17,188 bases of DNA from Planctomycetaceae bacterium (GCA_018658605.1 JABHUV010000194.1:1-17188); one strand, 5' to 3'; shown: positions 1-8,279, numbered from the stretch's first letter. Notes: generated from the letters alone by a model not told the origin. Numbers and translations are program-made.

Positions 1-1095
1 CGCGTCCATATTGACTCGTTTACCATGCGTATTGCACATAAACATTTTCCCACGATATTGTTCGGGCCAGTTATCACCTAGATAAATCATTCCACCGCAA
101 TGACTGTGCCCGCCTCCATATTCATCGTGCAGGTTTGGCTCGCCAATTTCCTTACGACTCTCGGACCACAATCCTCCAGCAAAATGTAAGTGATCCGATG
201 TAGACGTCATCGACAAATATGTATTGGGGTTCAAATGGGACCCGTACATTCGCTCATAACGTGCACCCGGTAGTAAATGCCATAGATGCCCAATCACGTT
301 GTTCGTAAAAAACATCTCACCATAGTCGTCATAATCAAATCCCCACGGGTTGGTCGTTCCATGGGATACAACTTCAAATATTTTATGCACCGGATGAAAC
401 CGCCATATACTACAGTTCAACGTCGTACGTTGTTTGTCGCTGGTTCCAGGAGCCCCCACGTGGCTTGTCGCTTTGATCCCGTGACGTCCATAAAGCCAAC
501 CATCGGGACCCCAACGCAAACCATTGACGACGTTATGACCAATCTCCCGCAGATTAAATCCGTCTAACAATATCTGGGGAGGGCCATCTGGTTGATCATC
601 GCGATCGCCGTCTGGAATGAAGATAAGATACGGAGCGGCAGTACACCAAACTCCACCAAAACCGATCTCAATTCCGGTTAGCTGATGGCCTTTATCAAGA
701 AACACTTTCTTTTTATCAAATTGCCCATCTTGATCGGTGTCTTCAAAAATGACAATTCTATCGTAAGCGTCTGCGTTCCATTCAGGATAAGAGTAGTTTT
801 CAATAACCCACAACCGACCACGATCATCAAATGTAAATGCTAATGGCTGGTGCACATCAGGTTCACCCGCAAACAAAGAAACATCAAACCCAGCCGGAAC
901 TTTTAAGGCTGTCAATGCTTGCAACGGTGTGGGAGGTGCGTCCTGAGGGTCCTGTGTATTGATCGCTTGCCGTGGAACCCCACTAGCACCCGTCGGTGTC
1001 TCGGCAAGTAACATGTCACTTGCCGCACCACCAAAAAGTACGCCAACAACAAATAACAGACTAAGACGTCGTCCGCTGGTATTACTGTGTGTCAA
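1..1095 (-). CDS. PVC-type membrane-bound dehydrogenase-like protein (secreted beta-propeller), 3' part off window
   Basis: This is the N-terminal 365 codons of a large secreted protein of the planctomycete/verrucomicrobial dehydrogenase family (TIGR02604-like, glucose/sorbosone dehydrogenase or NHL beta-propeller). The reading frame is open without interruption from the window edge to a TAG at 1126-1128. Family hallmarks are VPAGFDVSLFAGEP, FDDRGRLWVIENYSYP, a DTDQDGQFDKKKVF segment, LRWGPDGWLYGRHG and a late HDEYGGGHSHCGGMIYLGDN segment. No ATG lies upstream of the signal peptide. The TTG at 1095 gives MTHSNTSGRR followed by a hydrophobic stretch and an Ala-rich cleavage region, so I chose it; an ATG at 1014 would lose the signal peptide. 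Full members usually carry HEAT-like repeats and a C-terminal CxxCH cytochrome domain, which would lie off the window. Its start is 51 bases after the upstream peptidase stop, so co-transcription is possible. Substrate unknown. Confidence 0.85.
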   Translation of the reverse strand, partial: MTHSNTSGRRLSLLFVVGVLFGGAASDMLLAETPTGASGVPRQAINTQDPQDAPPTPLQALTALKVPAGFDVSLFAGEPDVHQPLAFTFDDRGRLWVIENYSYPEWNADAYDRIVIFEDTDQDGQFDKKKVFLDKGHQLTGIEIGFGGVWCTAAPYLIFIPDGDRDDQPDGPPQILLDGFNLREIGHNVVNGLRWGPDGWLYGRHGIKATSHVGAPGTSDKQRTTLNCSIWRFHPVHKIFEVVSHGTTNPWGFDYDDYGEMFFTNNVIGHLWHLLPGARYERMYGSHLNPNTYLSMTSTSDHLHFAGGLWSESRKEIGEPNLHDEYGGGHSHCGGMIYLGDNWPEQYRGKMFMCNTHGKRVNMDA

Positions 1096-1146
1096 AACTC
1101 TTACGCCAATATCTAACTTTGCGAACTATCAAATTCATGGTGGTTA

Positions 1147-2529
1147 TTATGACCTGCGTGCCAAAGCGCCCATTGGATCCCAAGGACGCAGCGGTGTTGG
1201 TTCGAGTTCCCAAGCGGCCAATAGTTCAGCGGGGAGGTATTTTTTATGAATGGCTACTTCAAACATAAACTCATCGAACCACGAATCATTCATCGTGTAA
1301 AATCCCTTTTTACCGTTTTCGTCGCCCCAACTATTTTCCACTCGCCAACGCCGCACCCGCTGGCCATTGCCATCTTCAATTACATCGACACCTGTAAACA
1401 ACATGGCGTGAGTCATCAAGGTTTCGTGATACTCCAAACGCTCCGCTTTCGTTAACGTCAATTCGGCATCGTATACATCTTCGTACTTGAACAGATCTAC
1501 ATCCCAGACGCCCTCTTTACGATCCATCATTTTCCCAACGTCACAACCCATCCATACCGGGTCACCATCAAGCAAGGTTGCCATCGTTAGTTGCTTCATC
1601 GTTGGCACATCAACATTCAAGTACTTAACAATATCTCCTCCCACTACGTTACCTAAGAATTCAACCGTATATGTATTGTTGTAAGAACTCGTGCTACGAG
1701 GGTCATTGACGAGGCAAACATAATCCGACGGATCCGTTTGAAAATACCGATTTGAAAATTCGAGCGGCGTCATATTACCGTCGTTGTGAAACACTTTGTC
1801 TTTATCATTCCATTGCCAATCAAATTCCGTTGGCGGGGTTCCTAAGTGAATACACAACATCCGATAAACTTCTTCAAGGATGTTCTTTTTGGTCACTTGC
1901 ACTTGCTCGCTGGCAACACCCACTTCAAGGCAACTACGCAATTCCAAGGCTCCTTTGCGCAAACGAGCCAGTAACTGTTCATTCATTTTACGTGTCGCAC
2001 TTGAACTTTGCGTTTCCGGCATCGCGTACTTAGGCACAATGCCGTGCTTGCGAATAATATTGACGAACATATTCCATTGACCACCGTCATCCAACGGGCA
2101 TTCCAATAGAAACGCAACTGTACGGTCGTCAATTTCGCGACCAGCGGTTTCAATCATCGCTTCCAAAAAATAGTTAGCACGCTCAAACTTATCCCAAAAC
2201 AAAGTGTAATTTTGGCTGAATTCGAATTCTTTGAGATTCAGTGTATTCATCGCTGCCGGTCGAAACAAATTCAATCCGGCAAACAGCCAACATCGTCCAC
2301 TCTGCTTTTGATTTGTAACCTTCCAACTATCTAAAAGGTTAGAAAACGAATGGTCTGTAGCAGCGACGACACTATGGTTGCGTGATATAAGATCGATGCC
2401 ATTCCTAGTAACAGCATTCTGCATAAGCTGAGCCGTAGGATGGCTATCAAAATCTTCTCGAAGCTGAGCGATATATTCATCGGTTAGTCGATTGTCGGTG
2501 GTTGTTTCAGGTGTCGGTGCAATCGCCAT
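1147..2529 (-). CDS. pepC: Aminopeptidase C / bleomycin hydrolase family (peptidase C1B)
   Basis: Cytoplasmic papain-fold aminopeptidase of 460 residues, close to the family's usual 440-460. The catalytic triad is visible: Cys80 in QKQSGRCWLFAGLNLFR, His374 in THAMLFTGVD, and Asn399 in RVENSWGDENGKKGF, with Gln74 as the likely oxyanion residue. There is no signal peptide, which agrees with a cytosolic hexameric enzyme that trims peptides from the N terminus. The C-terminal arm ends in PWDPMGALARRS. The PWDPMGALA part matches the conserved tail that, in Gal6 and human bleomycin hydrolase, folds into the active-site cleft; here three more residues (RRS) follow. The start is ATG 2529 with only a weak upstream AGG. 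The gene is divergent from the tungstate operon (165-base gap) and is followed by the dehydrogenase-like gene on the same strand. Family assignment is firm; the natural substrate is not known. Confidence 0.95.
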   Translation of the reverse strand: MAIAPTPETTTDNRLTDEYIAQLREDFDSHPTAQLMQNAVTRNGIDLISRNHSVVAATDHSFSNLLDSWKVTNQKQSGRCWLFAGLNLFRPAAMNTLNLKEFEFSQNYTLFWDKFERANYFLEAMIETAGREIDDRTVAFLLECPLDDGGQWNMFVNIIRKHGIVPKYAMPETQSSSATRKMNEQLLARLRKGALELRSCLEVGVASEQVQVTKKNILEEVYRMLCIHLGTPPTEFDWQWNDKDKVFHNDGNMTPLEFSNRYFQTDPSDYVCLVNDPRSTSSYNNTYTVEFLGNVVGGDIVKYLNVDVPTMKQLTMATLLDGDPVWMGCDVGKMMDRKEGVWDVDLFKYEDVYDAELTLTKAERLEYHETLMTHAMLFTGVDVIEDGNGQRVRRWRVENSWGDENGKKGFYTMNDSWFDEFMFEVAIHKKYLPAELLAAWELEPTPLRPWDPMGALARRS

Positions 2530-2694
2530 ACAAAAGGTGCCTTATTGGATGCCAGAGTTTTTCAGGAACTGTTGGTTAGGTAACAAAGATAGTCTCATTC
2601 TAAACTATTTTAGCGAGTTTTGTACGGATGGACGAGTAGTACTCAAAGTCCATTACCTTACGCAACTTAGCCCGTTTTGATAAATTAGAAACAG

Positions 2695-3567
2695 TTGCAA
2701 CAAACTTATTCTTTACGAGCAAAAAACGTGCGTTTTTCATCTTGCCTCTTCTTTGCCGTACTGCTCTTGTTGTCTGGAGGATGTTCCGTACAAACCACCG
2801 TCACTGAAAAACCCGCTACCGGTCGCTCGCATCAACTACGATTAGCCACCACAACTAGCACTCGAGATTCCGGGCTCCTCGATGAACTCATCCCCAAATT
2901 CCAATCGAAATATAATTGCCAAGTGACGGTCATCGCCGTTGGAACCGGAGCCGCTCTTAAACTGGGCCAACGTGGTGAAGTCGACATTCTCATTGTACAC
3001 GCCCCAGAAGCAGAACAAGCGTTCATGCGTGCTGGCCATGGTGTGACTCACCAATCGTTCATGGAAAACTATTTCGTGATACTTGGGCCAGCGAATGACC
3101 CAGCCAACATCCAAGGCAAGCCTCCAACGGAGGCGTTCCAACGCATAGCCAACTTATATGGGTTCGCCTCGCGCGGAGACGATAGCGGAACTCACAAAAA
3201 AGAACTTAGTTTCTGGAAAGCTCTCGGGGCGGAATCCCCCACCATGAATTATTTTGAAACAGGACAAGGTATGGCCAGCACACTTTTGATCGCCGAGGAG
3301 AAACAAGCGTACGTGCTAACTGACCGCGCAACCTACTTACGTTTCAACGAACGACTCACGTTAGTGCCACTCACATCTCCACACCCTGATCTAAAGAATC
3401 GGTATAGTGTCATTACCATAGCGCCCACAAAAAACGACATGATAAATCAGCGCCAAGCAACTCAATTAGCCGAGTTCCTCGTCACGCCGGAGGCCCAAAC
3501 AATCATTTCGGAATATAAAATCCAAAACCAAACTTTATTCAACCCACTTACTCCCAGCATCAAGTAA
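2695..3567 (+). CDS. tupA: Tungstate ABC transporter, substrate-binding lipoprotein TupA
   Basis: Binds tungstate outside the cytoplasmic membrane and delivers it to TupB. The N terminus is a lipoprotein signal: a basic start, then FFAVLLLLSGGC with the lipobox cysteine at residue 30. The mature part holds the TupA-type anion-binding signatures ATTTSTRDSGLLDELIPKF (TTTS at 52-55), the loop AVGTGAALKLGQRGEVDIL around 81-99, and SRGDDSGTHKKE at 159-170. The TTTS and SRGDDSGTH motifs separate TupA from the molybdate-binding ModA and from WtpA. The length of 290 residues is normal. The longest frame starts at a TTG (2695); a GTG at 2728 would give a shorter signal peptide that still has the lipobox. 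Neither has a strong Shine-Dalgarno sequence, so the start is uncertain. It is the first gene of a three-gene operon, with 51 bases to tupB. Confidence 0.93.
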   Translation: MQQTYSLRAKNVRFSSCLFFAVLLLLSGGCSVQTTVTEKPATGRSHQLRLATTTSTRDSGLLDELIPKFQSKYNCQVTVIAVGTGAALKLGQRGEVDILIVHAPEAEQAFMRAGHGVTHQSFMENYFVILGPANDPANIQGKPPTEAFQRIANLYGFASRGDDSGTHKKELSFWKALGAESPTMNYFETGQGMASTLLIAEEKQAYVLTDRATYLRFNERLTLVPLTSPHPDLKNRYSVITIAPTKNDMINQRQATQLAEFLVTPEAQTIISEYKIQNQTLFNPLTPSIK

Positions 3568-3618
3568 TCTAACCCGCAATCAGATTCTAAAACCTCTAAC
3601 ATTTAGCATGCGTATTTC

Positions 3619-4326
3619 ATGGAATTCATCTACAACGGTATCGTCGAAGCGCTCAAGTTGATCCTGGCGGGTGATCCGCAGGTATTGGATGCAGCCTGGC
3701 GCAGCATCTGGATTTCAACCACCGCCGTAGCGTTGGCCGCCGTTGTCGGGATTGCGATTGGTTGTTTGCTAGCCCGATCAACTTTTCGCGGCCGAACTTT
3801 ATTAATCATCCTATTTCGAGCGGGCATGGGCATCCCTACCGTCCTAATTGGACTTGTCGGTTACGCCCTGCTCTCCCGTCAAGGACCACTAGGCATGCTG
3901 GAACTATTGTACACCCCAGTGGGAATCGTGTTAGGCGAGTTCGCATTGGCGCTGCCCATCATCGTCAGTTTGACTCACGCTGCGATTGCCAATCTTGATC
4001 CCCGCGTGCATGAAACAGCAGTCATGCTGGGCGCGTCTCCTTGGCAACGATTAAAAACATACTTAGGCGAAGCTCGACTGGCGATCACACTTGCGTTGCT
4101 GACCGCTTTCGCTCGCTGCTTCACCGAACTCGGTATTGCTATGATGATTGGCGGGAATATCAAGTCCATAACTCGTACGCTAGCGACCGCGACGACTCTC
4201 GAAACCGCTCGCGGCAACTTATCCCGCGCCGTAGCCATGAGCCTCGTATTATTATTGATGGCAATCGTCATGACTACGCTTATTTCTCTACTGAGCACTC
4301 CTCGGTCGCAGGAGAAAATCGCATGA
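3619..4326 (+). CDS. tupB: Tungstate ABC transporter, permease TupB
   Basis: Integral membrane subunit of the tungstate importer, 235 residues, of the usual size for this single-type permease (it homodimerises). Hydrophobic segments appear at about residues 29-51, 59-85, 99-121, 155-176 and 205-226. The cytoplasmic EAA-like loop that docks onto the ATPase is HETAVMLGASPWQRLKTYLG (131-150). The segment FTELGIAMMIGGNIKSITRT (168-187) is the tungstate/molybdate permease signature in its TupB form. The start is ATG 3619, which gives a typical N terminus but has no clear ribosome binding site. Its stop TGA overlaps the ATG of tupC (ATGA at 4323-4326), a strong sign of translational coupling. The role follows from the family and from its place between tupA and tupC. 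Confidence 0.93.
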   Translation: MEFIYNGIVEALKLILAGDPQVLDAAWRSIWISTTAVALAAVVGIAIGCLLARSTFRGRTLLIILFRAGMGIPTVLIGLVGYALLSRQGPLGMLELLYTPVGIVLGEFALALPIIVSLTHAAIANLDPRVHETAVMLGASPWQRLKTYLGEARLAITLALLTAFARCFTELGIAMMIGGNIKSITRTLATATTLETARGNLSRAVAMSLVLLLMAIVMTTLISLLSTPRSQEKIA

Positions 4327-4925
4327 CTTCAATAATCCAAGTCACAGGTTTGCAGATAATACGTGGAAACAAACCTATCTGCCAAGTCCCTACGCTCGAA
4401 ATCCAACCCAACCACAAATTCGGTATCGTTGGCACCAATGGCAGCGGCAAAACGACCTTACTTAGAATTATTGCCGACTTAGAGCACGATTTCAAAGGAA
4501 CGTTACATTGCTCACTGCGCCAGGATCAAATCGGCTTTGTTCATCAACATCCCTACTTGTTTAAAGGGACTGTCAATGACAATGTGCTCTACGGAATCCG
4601 AACGCTGGCGACTGGTGATCGAGATACACTAGTTCAACACATGCTTGAAAGTTTTAAAATCCAACACCTAACCAACCGTTCGTGTCAGCAACTTTCCGGT
4701 GGCGAACAACGCCGAGTCGCGTTAGCAAGATCTCTCATCCGAAAGCCCAAATTACTATTACTCGACGAACCGTTCGCTGACCTCGACGAGGAAGGGATCG
4801 AAACAACGTGTAACATCCTCGGCAAACTCACAGAAACAACAATTCTTATTTCCTCGCCCACGACCATACATTCTGCCTTGGCCATCGATGGGCAACTCGT
4901 CTTGGACTCCATTGCTTTTCAATAA
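4323..4925 (+). CDS. tupC: Tungstate ABC transporter, ATPase TupC
   Basis: Nucleotide-binding subunit that powers tungstate import, 200 residues, on the short side for an ABC ATPase. The frame is open further upstream inside tupB, but ATG 4323 is the true start: it gives MTSIIQVTGLQIIRG, the normal first strand of the fold, and overlaps the tupB stop in ATGA. Motifs in order are Walker A GTNGSGKTT (37-45), Q-loop VHQHPYLF (Gln75), signature LSGGEQRR (124-131), Walker B LLLLDEP (144-150) and D-loop FADLDEE. Where most ABC ATPases have a switch histidine in THD, this protein reads LISSPTTIH: Ser, Pro or Thr stands at the expected place, and the nearest His is residue 183. The C terminus stops soon after, with no regulatory TOBE-type domain. 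The gene is co-transcribed with tupA and tupB; specificity is inferred from TupA. Confidence 0.93.
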   Translation: MTSIIQVTGLQIIRGNKPICQVPTLEIQPNHKFGIVGTNGSGKTTLLRIIADLEHDFKGTLHCSLRQDQIGFVHQHPYLFKGTVNDNVLYGIRTLATGDRDTLVQHMLESFKIQHLTNRSCQQLSGGEQRRVALARSLIRKPKLLLLDEPFADLDEEGIETTCNILGKLTETTILISSPTTIHSALAIDGQLVLDSIAFQ

Positions 4926-5047
4926 CAACATCCGCTGTTTTACAATTATCACCTGGATGCAATCGATGCAAAGAATTTCATTTACCCTGCCACATCTGCG
5001 ACCCGCACACACAGCTGCTTTTTTCACTGAGTGTTAATTGCTGTAAT

Positions 5048-5061
5048 GCGTGGGCCCACGC
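5048..5061. repeat. Perfect 14-bp palindrome at the tupC/symporter convergence
   Basis: GCGTGGGCCCACGC is a perfect inverted repeat without spacer. It lies in the 135-base convergent gap between tupC and the symporter gene, and its last base is the final base of the symporter stop codon. No T-tract follows on either strand, so it does not look like an intrinsic terminator. It could be a protein-binding site, an RNA 3'-end structure or chance. Confidence 0.5.
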
Positions 5062-6545
5062 TACAAGTCCATAACTGCATCGATATCTTTGTCTAGGCGG
5101 TTGGCCGGCGTTACGAGAGCTACCATAACGAAAATGGTCAGTGTGATGAGCATCGAAAATGCACCTTGGTGAAAGTTATAGGGCAAGCGGGTATCGCTCA
5201 AATATAAACCGGCATAACAAACCAATCCGGAAATGACCGAAGTGTTTACTGCGATCCGATTCGCGCGCTTCCAGTTGAACCCAATCGCCACAATCGGCAC
5301 GATAGCAATCGCGAAAATCGACCAACCCATCACACCTAACATGGCCACCATTTCACCAGCGTAATACGCTAACAAGCCAGCGCCAACTGCAATGACTACA
5401 GTAGCAATCCTAGCCCATCGCAGTTCATGTTTGAGTGGTCTCAGTCCAAATGCTTGTGGTAAATCGTGGACGAGGGCTGCGGATCCGATATTCAAGAAAC
5501 TGTCTGCGGTCGACATAATCGCGGCAAAAAGACCGGCGAATACGACACCTGCTAAAACCGGATGAGCATAGTAGGTTAGAAATTCGGATGCCGCTTGGTC
5601 GGCGTTCAGCAATGGTGTGCCATGTGTCACATTTAAAACAACCGCACGCATACACAGACCGATCGAAATCCATAACAAAGCTGCCAAACCGTAACCTGCC
5701 ACGGACATTGGTAACATGTGACGAGTATCTGATATATTTTTGGTCATCATTAGTTTAGTAATCACGTGTGGTTGGCCGCACACGCCAAGGGCCATGATGA
5801 AATAGAATGACAAACAGGAAATCATGCCAAAGGTTCCCCAAGGCTGCATAGCTTCAGGATCGTCTTGCGCAATAACTTCCGCCATTCCCTGCAACCCACC
5901 GTCAATCGTAGCCATTGTCGTGAGCAACACTAAAACAGCAGCGACGACCATGATCACGCCTTGGATAAGGTCGGTGTACACGGATGCGATGATCCCGCCC
6001 GTCACACAGTAGAACACTAACACGGCACAACTGATGACATAACACCACTCAAGTGGCGTCGAGGCCCAAGGAATGTCCTGCAATATTTGAAATAACACGA
6101 CAGACATCGCTTTGATTTGTACGCCCAAATACGTGATCACTCCGAGTAGAATGGCCACAGCGGTTAAACCGCCAGTAAACCCCGAGTTGTATCTCGCGGA
6201 CACCGCGTCGGGTAAAGAAACCGGTTCTCTTAACTCAGCAAATAACCGCAATCGCTTACCGAGCAAAAAAAACATGATACACATGCCGATCGACATGTTG
6301 ATCACCATCCAAAATGAGCTTGTTCCCGCGAGATAAACCAAACCCGGTCCCCCCACAAAACCAAACCCACTCATCGTGCTAGAAAACACGGCAACACTCG
6401 TGACAATCATTCCCAAATGGCGCCCGGCCATGAAGAAATCTTTGGTGCTACGAGTCCTGCGCATTGCCCACAACCCCACAGCAATGCAAATCAACATGTA
6501 CACCAAGATGAATCCAAAGATGATGCCCGAGCGGTATTCTTCCAT
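5061..6545 (-). CDS. Sodium:solute symporter (SSF family)
   Basis: A 494-residue inner-membrane secondary transporter of the SSF/SSS family (PutP, PanF, SGLT-like), with about 13 hydrophobic segments. Family hallmarks are the first-helix region VFSSTMSGFGFVGGPGLVY (53-71), the signature TGGIIASVYTDLIQGVIMV (182-200) and the helix AGLFAAIMSTADSFLNIGS (337-355), whose Ser345/Thr346 fall where the Na2 sodium site is usually found. An in-frame TTG lies two codons upstream (6551). The ATG at 6545 is preferred because GGAGG sits seven bases before it and it overlaps the TGA of the upstream gene in TGATG. That overlap implies translational coupling with the four-segment membrane protein, perhaps a subunit. 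The transported solute cannot be told from sequence; amino acids, organic acids and sugars are all possible in this family. Confidence 0.92.
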   Translation of the reverse strand: MEEYRSGIIFGFILVYMLICIAVGLWAMRRTRSTKDFFMAGRHLGMIVTSVAVFSSTMSGFGFVGGPGLVYLAGTSSFWMVINMSIGMCIMFFLLGKRLRLFAELREPVSLPDAVSARYNSGFTGGLTAVAILLGVITYLGVQIKAMSVVLFQILQDIPWASTPLEWCYVISCAVLVFYCVTGGIIASVYTDLIQGVIMVVAAVLVLLTTMATIDGGLQGMAEVIAQDDPEAMQPWGTFGMISCLSFYFIMALGVCGQPHVITKLMMTKNISDTRHMLPMSVAGYGLAALLWISIGLCMRAVVLNVTHGTPLLNADQAASEFLTYYAHPVLAGVVFAGLFAAIMSTADSFLNIGSAALVHDLPQAFGLRPLKHELRWARIATVVIAVGAGLLAYYAGEMVAMLGVMGWSIFAIAIVPIVAIGFNWKRANRIAVNTSVISGLVCYAGLYLSDTRLPYNFHQGAFSMLITLTIFVMVALVTPANRLDKDIDAVMDL

Positions 6546-7129
6546 CAGCAAGCCTCCTGCTCGGCCGCATCATCCGATTTCGTTGCTTGAACTATTTCAT
6601 GAAATTCTTCGAGCGCCGCCTGAGGCAAAATTCGATCTTCGAAAAAAAGCACGTATAACACGACGAACCCCAGCGGCACACCGTACATACCTAAAAACAT
6701 CAAGCTCGTGGCAATTGGAAAGGGTCCCAGGTAATCCGGTTCCGTGGGTGCAAGCCATGACATTTGGTAAGTCGTGCACAACAAAATGAATGCGCCAATG
6801 TATACCAGCACGACCATCACCATCAAATTCCAAAAATACCCTCCTGAGTCTGGGTCAGCATGTTTCGTGCGGCAAACCCAAAACAACATCATGCAAAACA
6901 TTGCAATCATGCTACATCCAAGCAACAAACCAGGAACGACGATATGCTCATGTCGGAGGGCGCCATCGCCTCCCTGCATCATCGCCACACCCGAAGAACC
7001 TTGTGGCGTTGCGAAGGTTACTTCCGAATGCGGGCGACCTGTTGCCTCATTTGGCTCAAAACTCAGAAACACCCACAGTACTGCCGTCCACACAAGCGCG
7101 AGAACAATAATGGCTGGCAAATATTTCAT
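6545..7129 (-). CDS. Four-segment membrane protein, putative partner of the sodium:solute symporter
   Basis: A 194-residue membrane protein that I do not recognise as a named family. Hydrophobic segments lie at about 4-23, 64-87, 99-120 and 137-162. A polar loop (24-63) sits between the first two; it should be extracytoplasmic if the N terminus faces inward. A charged tail ends in DDAAEQEAC. ATG 7129 is chosen over an in-frame GTG at 7138 because it puts a Lys directly before the first helix; neither has a clear ribosome binding site. The stop overlaps the symporter ATG in TGATG, and the symporter's GGAGG lies inside this gene. Some SSF transporters have a small co-encoded membrane partner (for example DUF485 or DUF4212 proteins), but this one is larger and not visibly of those families. 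A role as accessory subunit is inferred from coupling only. Confidence 0.75.
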   Translation of the reverse strand: MKYLPAIIVLALVWTAVLWVFLSFEPNEATGRPHSEVTFATPQGSSGVAMMQGGDGALRHEHIVVPGLLLGCSMIAMFCMMLFWVCRTKHADPDSGGYFWNLMVMVVLVYIGAFILLCTTYQMSWLAPTEPDYLGPFPIATSLMFLGMYGVPLGFVVLYVLFFEDRILPQAALEEFHEIVQATKSDDAAEQEAC

Positions 7130-7187
7130 GCAAATCACTAAATGCTTGTTGGTTTACGAAATTAGCTAAACAACGATGGGTTGCTCT

Positions 7188-8279
7188 TTAGACGTTAAAC
7201 AAAAAATGACAAATATCACCGTCTTGCACAACATAGGATTTACCTTCGACTCGCAGTTTTCCAGCTGCCCGAAGTTCCTTTTCACTTTCATGCTCTATCA
7301 AATCATCCACTGAATAAACTTCGACGCGAATAAAACCTCGTTCGAAGTCTGTATGAATAACACCAGCGGCTTGCGGTCCCGTCGCTCCAACTGGAATCGT
7401 CCAAGCGCGAACTTCTTTTTCACCAGCCGTAAAGTAACTCTGCAGTCCAAGAGTTTGATACGCTTCACGAGCTAGGACTGACAACGACGGTTCAGTAAGT
7501 CCAATTGACTCAAGCATCTCTGTTCGATCTTGTTCATCCAGCTCAGCGACTTCTGCTTCGATACGAGCACAGACGTGTACGACGCCAGCATTCACGTTTT
7601 TGGCGTAATCACGTACTTGCTGTACCAGCGGACCTGCGCCACCAAGATCATCTTCATCAACATTGGCGACATATAGGATAGGCTTAGCTGTTAGCAATCC
7701 ATAACTATGAATCAACTCAAGTTCTCCGTCATGCAAATTAAGGCTCCGCAATGGCTCATCTTTACCTAAATGTTCAAGACACTTATTGATAACCAAGACC
7801 GTTGCCTGTGCTTCTTTATCACCACTACGAGCCGTCCGTTCAGCTTTATTCAACGCATTTTCAAGTGTCTGCATATCGGCAATCATCAACTCACTTTCGA
7901 TGATTTCGATATCATCTAGAGGAGCAACTTTACCGGCGACGTGGATGACATCTTCGTCTTCGAAACAACGGACCACTTGAATAATTGCGTCGACTTGACG
8001 AATATGGCTCAGGAATTTATTACCAAGTCCTTCACCTTCGCTAGCACCTTTAACAATTCCAGCAATGTCAACCAATTTCAATATGGCGGGAATTACTTTT
8101 TGCGGTGGAATATATTTGGTGATCGTATCGAGTCTTGCATCCGGCACGGGCACAATACCTTCGTTAGGCTCAATCGTGCAAAAGGGATAATTAGCGCTAT
8201 CGGCGCCTTGCGAACTCGTCAATGCATTGAATAACGTACTTTTCCCGACGTTTGGTAATCCAACAATTCCAGCTTCCAT
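7188..8279 (-). CDS. ychF: Redox-regulated ATPase YchF (Obg-related P-loop protein)
   Basis: Conserved ribosome-associated P-loop NTPase of 363 residues, the same length as the E. coli protein. Visible motifs are G1 GLPNVGKST (7-15), G3 DIAG (71-74) followed by [16 protein letters not shown], and the non-canonical G4 NVDE (206-209). NVDE in place of NKxD explains why this family prefers ATP over GTP. The C-terminal TGS domain (about 281-361) includes [20 protein letters not shown] and ends in the usual hydrophobic FLFNV. ATG 8279 gives the family's standard N terminus [10 protein letters not shown]; an in-frame TTG at 8285 would only add two residues. No strong Shine-Dalgarno sequence is seen. 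The gene lies 58 bases upstream of the membrane-protein/symporter pair on the same strand, but a functional link is not suggested by the family. Confidence 0.97.
   Translation of the reverse strand: MEAGIVGLPNVGKSTLFNALTSSQGADSANYPFCTIEPNEGIVPVPDARLDTITKYIPPQKVIPAILKLVDIAGIVKGASEGEGLGNKFLSHIRQVDAIIQVVRCFEDEDVIHVAGKVAPLDDIEIIESELMIADMQTLENALNKAERTARSGDKEAQATVLVINKCLEHLGKDEPLRSLNLHDGELELIHSYGLLTAKPILYVANVDEDDLGGAGPLVQQVRDYAKNVNAGVVHVCARIEAEVAELDEQDRTEMLESIGLTEPSLSVLAREAYQTLGLQSYFTAGEKEVRAWTIPVGATGPQAAGVIHTDFERGFIRVEVYSVDDLIEHESEKELRAAGKLRVEGKSYVVQDGDICHFLFNV

Noticed and set aside
1096..1138. An 18-codon frame from the ATG at 1138, possibly a frameshifted start of the dehydrogenase-like gene
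   Set aside because: The 365-codon frame is uninterrupted and has its own signal peptide from TTG 1095, so no frameshift is needed.
2530..2694. Promoter or tungstate/molybdate-regulator operator before tupA
   Set aside because: The divergent gap is AT-rich with a GATAAA-like element close to the start, but no -35/-10 pair or ModE-like inverted repeat could be recognised.
4041..4322. Open frame extending tupC upstream by 94 codons inside tupB
   Set aside because: The extension has no ABC-ATPase sequence, lies fully inside tupB in another frame, and the ATGA overlap at 4323 explains the real start.
4926..5047. Intrinsic terminator after tupC
   Set aside because: A six-T run near 5014 is preceded only by short, imperfect pairings (for example TGCG-ACC-CGCA), too weak for a confident hairpin.
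6549..6551. TTG start for the sodium:solute symporter
   Set aside because: GGAGG would be only one base away from this TTG; it is correctly spaced (seven bases) from ATG 6545.
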